From Ramlibacter alkalitolerans (GTDB lineage: Bacteria > Pseudomonadota > Gammaproteobacteria > Burkholderiales > Burkholderiaceae_C): DNA of 64,000 bases. Below, in pieces: positions 57,983 to 64,000 of this stretch. How positions within the stretch are numbered: position 1 is the stretch's first letter; each line of letters opens with the position of its first letter. The notes under the pieces were generated by a model, which did not search any database, was not told the origin of the DNA, and saw only the letters and a list, made by a program, of their open reading frames with translations. Made by a program: the position numbers and the translations under genes. The stretch is from the NCBI RefSeq assembly GCF_016722765.1, contig NZ_JAEQND010000004.1:349191-413190 (forward strand). The letters run 5' to 3'.

Positions 57983-59035
57983 TCAACCCGCCACCAGCAC
58001 TTGCCGACCGATGACACGTCCGGCCGCGAGATCCACGAGTGCATCCTGGGCCTCTGTCATCGGTCTTGGCTGCACGTTGCCAAGCCGGAGCGTGCCCGCC
58101 TGTGCAAGCGCCACCAACTCACGCAGGTCCTGCGGACTGCCGACGATCGATCCCTGCACCGCCAACTCTCGCAAAGCCAGCACTGTGCTGGACACCTTCA
58201 GCTCGCCACCGAAAAGCCCGCACACGACGTAGCGCCCGCCCTTGCGCAGCGCGGCGTGCGAGAGTGCCATCGTCGCGTCGGTCCCGACAAAGTCCATGAT
58301 GGCATAAAGGGGCCCGCCAGCCGCCGATGCGATCTCTCCGGCTGCGTCCGCCTTGATCGAGCAGGCCGTCGTCGCGCCCCACTGGACCGCCGCATCGGTC
58401 TTGCGCTCATCGATGTCGCACGCCAGGATGCGCGCGTGACCGAGCGCCCGCAGGGCGGAGATCGCCGCCAGTCCCAAACCACCACAACCGATGACCGCCA
58501 CCCACTCGCCAGGGTCGATCGGCTGGAGCTTCCTTGCCGCGCGGTACGTGCTGACTCCCGAGCATGCCAGCGGAGCGGCCAGCGCCGGATCGAGCCCCGT
58601 GATGTCGACCAGATACTTGGGGCGGGGAACAAGAACGTGGGAGGCGAACCCGCCCTGCAGGCTGATGCCCAGCGAGCGGCTGTTCGCGCAGAGGTTGTCC
58701 TGGTCCGAGCGGCACAAGGGGCACTCGCCGCAGCCCGTCCACGGATTCACCAGGACGCGCTGCCCCGGTCGCACGCCATGCGCCTCCTCTCCCGCCGCCA
58801 CGACCTCCCCGACGATCTCGTGGCCGGGCGTGAGCGGGAGCGGGGAGCCACGGACCGCCAGCGACATCCGCTGGCCTCCACCGAGCTCGAAATAACCCTC
58901 CTGGACGTGCACGTCCGTGTGGCACACGCCGCAGTGGGTGACGCGAACCAGCACCTCGGTGCCGCGCGGCACGGGCGCTTCACGCACGCGGTGTTGCAGC
59001 CCTCGCCCCCACTCCACGATGTCCCAGCTTTCCAT
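57983..59035 (-). CDS. Zinc-dependent alcohol dehydrogenase
   Basis: A 350-residue medium-chain dehydrogenase. Catalytic zinc ligands: C35 in HCGVCHTD, H72-E73 in GHE, and C158. Structural zinc: C102, C105, C108 and C116. NAD-binding GCGGLG is at 183-188. It oxidises an alcohol or reduces an aldehyde in the cytosol. The ORF can be extended upstream but the family N-terminus fits ATG 59035. Its neighbours do not define the substrate. Confidence 0.88.
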   Translation of the reverse strand: MESWDIVEWGRGLQHRVREAPVPRGTEVLVRVTHCGVCHTDVHVQEGYFELGGGQRMSLAVRGSPLPLTPGHEIVGEVVAAGEEAHGVRPGQRVLVNPWTGCGECPLCRSDQDNLCANSRSLGISLQGGFASHVLVPRPKYLVDITGLDPALAAPLACSGVSTYRAARKLQPIDPGEWVAVIGCGGLGLAAISALRALGHARILACDIDERKTDAAVQWGATTACSIKADAAGEIASAAGGPLYAIMDFVGTDATMALSHAALRKGGRYVVCGLFGGELKVSSTVLALRELAVQGSIVGSPQDLRELVALAQAGTLRLGNVQPRPMTEAQDALVDLAAGRVIGRQVLVAG

Positions 59036-59144
59036 CGGTGCCTCCGGGCAAGAGTGGGCAGTGTGCGCCGTTGGCGGGTGCGCCGCAAGGCAGCCGTGAT
59101 CCCGCCTGCGCAGGACGGCGCAACGGGCCGCAAGCCGGGACCGT

Positions 59145-60488
59145 CTACGAGTCCGCCGTCGAATGCGCGGTGCCTGGAGCCTGATCCGCCTGCGCCGCGC
59201 GCACCCGCCCAGCCACCACGCGCACCCCGCTGGGTGCGGCGCGCCAGACCGCAAACGCCGACAGCAGCGTGCAGCCGATGGCGAACCAGAAGGCGAGCGT
59301 GTAGGTGCCGGTGCGGTCGTGGACGAAGCCCATGAACCACGGGCCCATGGCGCCGCCGGCCAGTGCGCTGAGCATCAGCGTGCCGAAGATCGGCCCGTAG
59401 TGCCTGCCCTCGAAGATCTCCGCCGGGATCGCGCCGACCACCGACGTGAGTCCGTAGCCGATCGCGCCCTGCGCGGTCACGATCACGTACAGCATGGGCA
59501 TCCCCGGGTGCGCGGGCAAGGCGAGCAGCGCCGCATACGTCACGAGGAAGCCGAGGTTGCCGATCGCCCACACGACTTCGCGGCCGATGCGGTCGGACAG
59601 CCAGCCCAGCGCGATCTGCCCCGGCACGCCCGCCAGGCTCACCGCGCCCAGCGCCCAGGCCGCCTGCTGGGCGCTGAAGCCGGTCTCGGTGAGGTACTTG
59701 GTCTGGTGCACCTGCACCGCGTACCACGCGAAGAGCGCGGCGAAGTACGCCACCGCGATCCACCAGAAGCGCGCCGTGCGCATCGCACGCGCAAGCGTCC
59801 AGTCGACGGCGGCCCACGCAGGATCGACCACGTTCACCCGGCGCGCCCGTGCGGCCGCGGGCGTGTCGCCGTCGCCGTCCGGGGCCAGGCCGATCTCCTC
59901 GGGGCCGCGCCGCAGCAGCAGGTTCAGCGGCACCAGCACGACGAGTACCGTCACGCCCAACATCGTGCACCCTGCCCGCCAGCCGTTTCGCTCCACGAAA
60001 GTCTGCAGCGCCGGCAGCATGACGATCGAGCCGAAGCCGACGCCGGCGAAGGCGACACTGATCGCGAGCCCACGGCGCCGGACGAACCAGTTCGGCAGGA
60101 ACAGCGCCTGGCCGGTGTAGCCGGTGAACGTCGTGCCCGCGCCGACCAGCATGCCCAGCGTGGCGTAGACATGCCAGGGCTCGTGCGTGAACGTCGCGAG
60201 CAGCAGGCCGGCGGCGGTGGCGACGATGCCGATCTCCATCACGACCCGCGGGCCGCGGCGATCCATCAACCGGCCCAGCAAGGGGCTCAGGACGGCGGAG
60301 ACGACGAAGCCGAACGAGAACGCACCGGCCGTGACGCCGCGCTCCCAGCCGAACTCGTCGATGATCGGGGGAAAGATCAGCGAGAAGGCCGTGCGCGCGT
60401 TCACGCAGATCGCCATCGTCAGGAAGACGACGCCGACCACCACCCAGCCATAGAAGAACGGCAGGCGCCGCGCGAGCTTCTCGATCAT
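59145..60488 (-). CDS. MFS transporter (oxalate/formate antiporter-like)
   Basis: A 447-residue twelve-helix carrier. FFYGWVVVGVVFLTMAICVN opens helix 1, and the loop 2-3 motif GRLMDRRGPRVV is the MFS signature; the second half repeats it as GWLSDRIGREVV. The pattern fits the monocarboxylate/OxlT subgroup. AGGAGGG precedes the ATG. It is 109 bases from the alcohol dehydrogenase gene in the same direction and may carry its substrate or the acid product. Confidence 0.85.
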   Translation of the reverse strand: MIEKLARRLPFFYGWVVVGVVFLTMAICVNARTAFSLIFPPIIDEFGWERGVTAGAFSFGFVVSAVLSPLLGRLMDRRGPRVVMEIGIVATAAGLLLATFTHEPWHVYATLGMLVGAGTTFTGYTGQALFLPNWFVRRRGLAISVAFAGVGFGSIVMLPALQTFVERNGWRAGCTMLGVTVLVVLVPLNLLLRRGPEEIGLAPDGDGDTPAAARARRVNVVDPAWAAVDWTLARAMRTARFWWIAVAYFAALFAWYAVQVHQTKYLTETGFSAQQAAWALGAVSLAGVPGQIALGWLSDRIGREVVWAIGNLGFLVTYAALLALPAHPGMPMLYVIVTAQGAIGYGLTSVVGAIPAEIFEGRHYGPIFGTLMLSALAGGAMGPWFMGFVHDRTGTYTLAFWFAIGCTLLSAFAVWRAAPSGVRVVAGRVRAAQADQAPGTAHSTADS

Positions 60489-60583
60489 GCAGCTTCCCTC
60501 CTGCCGGCCTCTCCCGCCCGCGGTCCGGGGGAGCCACCTTCACGTCACGCGCCGGTGGCCGCCCCGGATCTGCACATCGACGA

Positions 60584-61555
60584 TCAGGGTGCCAGCGGTG
60601 CCAGCGGCAGCCTCGATGCCTCCGGAACCGGGAACGGGAAGCCTAGCACGACCGAGCGTCCGCGCACCCGGTTCTGCGCCTGGCACTTGTGCGTGCACAC
60701 CGTCGGCGACGGCGCTACTTCGACCGAATCCTCGCCCGACACGAAGCCCATGCGCCCTCCGCTGGCCACGTCCCAGATGGAGCGGTTGCCACAGTGCTGG
60801 ATCGTCTGCGGTCCGCTCACGCGGGAGATGAAGGTCTTGGAGCAGGCGGGCTCGTTGACGCGCGTGGCGACCTGCGCGCTGTCGCGGGCGACGAAGCGCG
60901 GCGAAAAGTCGTTGGCGATGTTGATGCGCGTCGGCACGGCGATGGTGGTGTCCTTGAAGGGCACGATGTCGCCTTCGCGGGCCCGGAACCTCGGGTTGTC
61001 GAAGTAGAACGGGGTCAGGCCCTGGCTTGCACTCGCGAGCGTGTGCACGATGCGCGTGGCGGTGCCGTCCGCACGTTCGGGCTCCATCTGGAAGACGCCG
61101 CCCGTGGCGCAGTCCTTGGCCTGGATCTTCATGGAAAGCCCCGGCCCCACCCGCGCGATCTCCAGCACTTCTTCGTCCAGGGACAGGTCCACCGCCCCAT
61201 TGAGGCGGAGGCCGCGGTGGTTCGGCGCCTTGCTGGCGAACACCGGCGTGTCGACCCCATTGGTCATGTCCAGGGGATTGGTGGTTGCCTCGAACACGTA
61301 GTTGCGGATGCCGAAAGTGGCCGCATCGATGTCGAACCGGACGTACTTGCCTCGTACCGTGATCGTGGCCGGGACGCTCGCACCCGGGATCTCCACGTCG
61401 ACGGAGCCGCTGCGGCCGAGGACGGTGAAGCCGCCGCCCTCGCAGCCGGAGGAGGACGCGGCGAATGCCGGCACCGCGAGCAGGGCGACGACGAGCGTAC
61501 CCACACCCCGAACAAGGGGGCCTGCAGGCCAGTTGGCAGTCTGAATGGACGTCAT
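60584..61555 (-). CDS. Exported protein of unknown function
   Basis: A 323-residue protein with a signal peptide ending FAASS, then a beta-rich mature part starting GCEGGGFTVLGRSGSVDVEI. Six cysteines (pairs around CEGG, KDCAT, PACSK, QHCGN, CTHKC) suggest disulfides. GGAGACCCC before the ATG at 61555 is a good ribosome site. Not recognised. It has a regulatory-looking upstream region with repeats (61637-61774). Possibly a cell-surface or outer-membrane-associated protein. Confidence 0.55.
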   Translation of the reverse strand: MTSIQTANWPAGPLVRGVGTLVVALLAVPAFAASSSGCEGGGFTVLGRSGSVDVEIPGASVPATITVRGKYVRFDIDAATFGIRNYVFEATTNPLDMTNGVDTPVFASKAPNHRGLRLNGAVDLSLDEEVLEIARVGPGLSMKIQAKDCATGGVFQMEPERADGTATRIVHTLASASQGLTPFYFDNPRFRAREGDIVPFKDTTIAVPTRINIANDFSPRFVARDSAQVATRVNEPACSKTFISRVSGPQTIQHCGNRSIWDVASGGRMGFVSGEDSVEVAPSPTVCTHKCQAQNRVRGRSVVLGFPFPVPEASRLPLAPLAP

Positions 61556-61636
61556 GGGGTCTCCTGAAGGGGCGCCGGAATCGGCACCGGCGCGCATTCT
61601 TGGCTTGGACAAGCTCATCGGTACGCAACCGGTGCT

Positions 61637-61655
61637 CGCTATGTAAGTGATAGCG
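61637..61655. promoter_or_regulatory. Dyad CGCTAT-N7-ATAGCG
   Basis: Perfect 6-7-6 inverted repeat, centred 91 bases upstream of the exported-protein start at 61555. It satisfies T-N11-A, so it may be a LysR-type site, though no LysR gene is adjacent. Confidence 0.4.
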
Positions 61656-61742
61656 CCTTTCCCTCACGACGGGATCTGCCTGTCGGTCCTCGCGGCTGGA
61701 TGGGCATCGACGCGTTGTGCCGGCTACGATCCGGCACGAAGG

Positions 61743-61774
61743 TTCGGCACCTTGAGGCACTCTTTCGGCACCTT
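61743..61774. repeat. Direct repeat TTCGGCACCTT x2
   Basis: Two exact 11-base copies with a 21-base period (about two helical turns), in the middle of the 61556-61921 gap. They could be an activator site. Confidence 0.4.
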
Positions 61775-61921
61775 CGTTCTTTCAGCGCGCCGCAGCGAGG
61801 TCCTTATGCTTAGGTGCTCACTGTTACTTAAGCAAAACGCTGGACACGCCCAGGTACATGGAAGCCGGAAGGCGCCGAGGTGCCTCGACTCCTGGCACGC
61901 GAGAAAGTGAAACCGCCTGCT

Positions 61922-63877
61922 CTACCGCGCCGTCGCCCGGCCCGCCAGGACGAATGCGACGACCTCCGAGAAGGAGCGGACGACCAGATCCACGGGCCCT
62001 CGCACCAGCATCTCGTCCGTCAGTCCTTCCTCGTACGGCGGCCTCACGGTCAAGACCATGGCATACGGGAACGAGTCGCGGACGCGGAGGGAGACGGATT
62101 GCCACAGTTCGTGGTCTTCCTGGAGCGGATACGCAAGCACGACCGTCGAGACCAGGCCGGAGGTGCCGCGGACGTTCGATGCCAGTGCCGCGCTCACGCC
62201 GTAGTCCGCACCGACGTCCATCGAGATGCTCCGCGACTCGATCCCTTCGTCGCGCAGCGACTGCGCGAGCAAGCCACCGATCAACTCGTCCCTTTCGGAG
62301 CCCAGCCCGACGCAGATCACCAGGGATGCATTCAGGTCCGCCGCCGGCCCCGGCCAGAGGCGCAAGCGCTTCTCGCGGACTTCCGCCAGGTGGGCGCCGA
62401 CGTCCGCGTCGAGCAGCGACGTGGAGCGGCGCCGGCGGCTGGCGTCACTCACCGGCGGGCTGCGGGCGAGCACCTCCGTCGCCTGGCGAATGGTGAGGCG
62501 CACCCTCTCCTGCTGTTCCGTTCCGATGCGCGCCTGCCTCGCGTCGGCCGAGGCCAGGGCCAGCGCCGGCAGGACGATCTGGTCGCAATAGCGCGCGAAA
62601 TTGCTGCGTCGCAGATAGCGGCGCGCGGCCGCGATGATGTTCTGCGGCTCGCCGGACAACGCTTGCTGGTAGAGGCGCAACCCTTCCGTCAGGCCGGGGG
62701 TCTCGCCGAAGACGACGGTGATCGGCTCGAGCGCGCGGATGTGCCGCCCCGCGACCACGAGGCACAGCGTCATCGGGGTGGAGAGCAGCAAGCCCAGCGG
62801 GCCCCACATCGCCCCCCAGAAAAGGGCAGAGACGATCACGCCCAGCGGCGCGAGCCCGGCGCTGTGTCCGTACACCTGCGGTTCCACGAGATTGGCAGCC
62901 ACCACTTCCAGGACGAGGAAACAGCCGATGCTCCAGAACATCAGGGACCAGCCGGGATCGACCGCCGCGGCGAAGGCCGCGATCGCGGCACCTGCGCCCA
63001 GCGCGCCGACATAGGGGATGAACCTGGCCAGGGCGCCGAGCGCGCCCCACAGCGCGGCATGCGGAATGCCGACCATCCACAGTGCGAACCCCAGGACGAT
63101 GCCGAAGGTGGCATTCACCACGAGTTGCGAGAAGAAGAAGCGCGAGACCCCTTGCGCTGCGTCCTCGATGGCTTGCATGGTCCTGCCGACCTCCGCCTCC
63201 CCCGCAAGCCGGATCATCCGTTCCCTGAGGGTCTCGTGGCCCAGCAGGATGAAGACCAGCAGCACCAGCACGATGCCTGTCTGCGACAGGGGGCCCCACA
63301 ACGAAGAGAACACCAGTGCAGCCGTGCTTTCCTGCTTCGGCACCACTTCCGGTTGTGCGGGTGTGCGGGCTGCGGGAGAACCCGATTTCGTCTGCGGGCG
63401 CGCAACGGCCGAGGCGGGAGTTTCCGGCACGACCGCCACGATCTCCGAATGGATCCTCTCCAGTGGGCGGATGGTCACGTCCATGACGTGTTGCAACTTT
63501 GCCCGGACCGCTTCCTTGTACCGCGGCAGATCGGTGGCGACCGCCATGAACTGCGAGGTGATGAACACCGCCGCCAGCGCGAGGCAGGCAGCGGCGACCA
63601 GGACGGATATGGCGGCTCCCGCCGCCTGGCCGATCCCGCCGCGCGCGAGCTTGCGCTTGAGCGGCGCAAGCACCAGGCTCAGCACGCTGGCCAGCGCAAT
63701 GGGAGCAAGGATCTCGCGCCCGACGTACAGGAGCGCAAGAACGCATGTCGCGGCGATGATCCGGGACGCACCTGAAGAGGGGGCTGTGGAAATGGGGCTG
63801 CTCGCTGGTCGGCCGATCGCGGCCCGTTCACCGATTATGGTGTGCGAGGCGCCTTTGACGGGGCCACCGCGACCCAT
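61922..63877 (-). CDS. AI-2E/PerM-family permease with C-terminal cobalamin-fold-like domain
   Basis: A 651-residue protein. The first 420 residues form the usual AI-2E-type permease with hydrophobic segments such as IIAATCVLALLYV, AAISVLVAAACLALAAVF and GIVLVLLVFILLG, and the family LLSTPMTLCLVV near 380. A C-terminal extension of about 230 residues has a helical part (IIAAARRYLRRSNFARYCDQ) and a Rossmann-like ASLVICVGLGSERDEL, resembling the B12-binding fold without DxHxxG. The ATG abuts the insertion-sequence end and has no ribosome site. Confidence 0.75.
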   Translation of the reverse strand: MGRGGPVKGASHTIIGERAAIGRPASSPISTAPSSGASRIIAATCVLALLYVGREILAPIALASVLSLVLAPLKRKLARGGIGQAAGAAISVLVAAACLALAAVFITSQFMAVATDLPRYKEAVRAKLQHVMDVTIRPLERIHSEIVAVVPETPASAVARPQTKSGSPAARTPAQPEVVPKQESTAALVFSSLWGPLSQTGIVLVLLVFILLGHETLRERMIRLAGEAEVGRTMQAIEDAAQGVSRFFFSQLVVNATFGIVLGFALWMVGIPHAALWGALGALARFIPYVGALGAGAAIAAFAAAVDPGWSLMFWSIGCFLVLEVVAANLVEPQVYGHSAGLAPLGVIVSALFWGAMWGPLGLLLSTPMTLCLVVAGRHIRALEPITVVFGETPGLTEGLRLYQQALSGEPQNIIAAARRYLRRSNFARYCDQIVLPALALASADARQARIGTEQQERVRLTIRQATEVLARSPPVSDASRRRRSTSLLDADVGAHLAEVREKRLRLWPGPAADLNASLVICVGLGSERDELIGGLLAQSLRDEGIESRSISMDVGADYGVSAALASNVRGTSGLVSTVVLAYPLQEDHELWQSVSLRVRDSFPYAMVLTVRPPYEEGLTDEMLVRGPVDLVVRSFSEVVAFVLAGRATAR

Positions 63878-63878
63878 G

Positions 63879-64000
63879 TGTCAAGCGACATCAGAATCTG
63901 ACCCCCTGGCGACATCCAAAACTGACCCCCTGGTTTGTTTCCTAATGGGCTGTTTCTGCAGTTGAGAGTTGAGGATTGATCAACCCGGCCTTGCGCTTGG
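63879..64000. mobile_element. Left end of an insertion sequence (IS21-like), partial
   Basis: From TGTCAAGCGACATC at 63879 the sequence switches to lower GC and shows two tandem 24-base repeats ending in CTGACCCCCTGG. Multiple terminal repeats with a TG start are typical of IS21-family ends. The remainder runs off the window, so no transposase is seen. It lies one base beyond the permease start codon. Confidence 0.55.
63885..63933. repeat. Tandem terminal repeats of the insertion sequence
   Basis: Two copies beginning GCGACATC and ending CTGACCCCCTGG start at 63885 and 63909 (period 24), differing only in the central bases. They are probable transposase binding sites. Confidence 0.6.

Larger units (their letters stand above)
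61556..61921. other. 366-base intergenic region with two repeat sets
   Basis: No protein gene is supported. It contains CGCTAT-N7-ATAGCG (61637-61655), a 6-7-6 dyad like a LysR site about 85-100 bases before the 61555 start. It also holds TTCGGCACCTT twice (61743-61753 and 61764-61774; 21-base period). AT-rich segments near 61815-61840 could form the end of the upstream permease transcript, but no clear terminator was found. Confidence 0.45.

Noticed and set aside
1..64000. tRNA, rRNA, CRISPR, prophage
   Set aside because: I saw no cloverleaf-type sequences, no regularly spaced repeats with unique spacers, and no phage structural or integrase genes. A tRNAscan and CRISPR search would settle this.

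Overview
The window is chromosomal DNA of a high-GC betaproteobacterium. The organism is probably in Burkholderiales, near Comamonadaceae (Variovorax, Ramlibacter and relatives). This rests on the very high GC content, five Bug/TctC-type periplasmic binding proteins, many LysR regulators paired with catabolic operons, and a complete malonate decarboxylase operon. It is a metabolic region with no recognisable rRNA, tRNA, phage or CRISPR. The only mobile DNA is what looks like one end of an insertion sequence at the right edge.

Region 1 (1-9.1 kb, + strand) is an acyl-CoA catabolic operon: an AMP-forming CoA ligase, a CaiB-type CoA-transferase, an SDR of the enoyl-CoA reductase type, a thiolase, an acetyl-CoA hydrolase/transferase, a cyclase-family hydrolase and a TctC binding protein. 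Two closely similar TetR regulators bracket it; the first is cut by the window edge. Region 2 (9.1-20.8 kb, - strand) is a 13-gene operon: two CaiB CoA-transferases, three TctC proteins, two MaoC-like proteins, an enoyl-CoA hydratase, a DUF35 protein next to a thiolase-like protein without the nucleophilic cysteine, an SDR, and two adjacent acyl-CoA dehydrogenases that each keep a different part of the FAD site. A divergent control region (20.76-21.01 kb) with two mirror-placed LysR-type boxes separates it from an enoyl-CoA hydratase and a LysR gene. Next come a type II dehydroquinase, a TRAP binding protein and an IclR regulator.

Region 3 (25-34.8 kb, + strand) holds a small alpha/beta-barrel protein, a Tat-exported amidohydrolase, the wreck of a serine hydrolase, and a putative D-amino-acid/N-acyl-D-amino-acid operon: TctC, two DSD1-type PLP enzymes, an N-acyl-D-amino-acid deacylase, an ornithine cyclodeaminase homologue and LysR. 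Region 4 (34.8-37.6 kb) is an ECF sigma/anti-sigma pair facing a Tat-exported metallophosphoesterase and a CuA-like cupredoxin. Matching GGAATA-N13-TGCGGT promoters point in both directions.

Region 5 (37.7-48.7 kb) holds a TauE/SafE permease, LysR, the malonate operon madL-madM-mdcA-C-D-E-G-B-H with divergent mdcR, and an amino-acid-type ABC binding protein. Region 6 (48.9-54.5 kb, - strand) encodes three exported proteins: an adhesin-E-like protein, an 857-residue di-heme peroxidase and a 768-residue secreted protein I do not recognise. Region 7 (54.5-64 kb) holds a PNPOx-fold protein, LysR, a nitronate-monooxygenase-like enzyme with an added cysteine cluster, a zinc alcohol dehydrogenase, an MFS carrier, an unknown exported protein, and an AI-2E-type permease with a long cytoplasmic C-terminal domain whose start codon abuts the insertion-sequence end.
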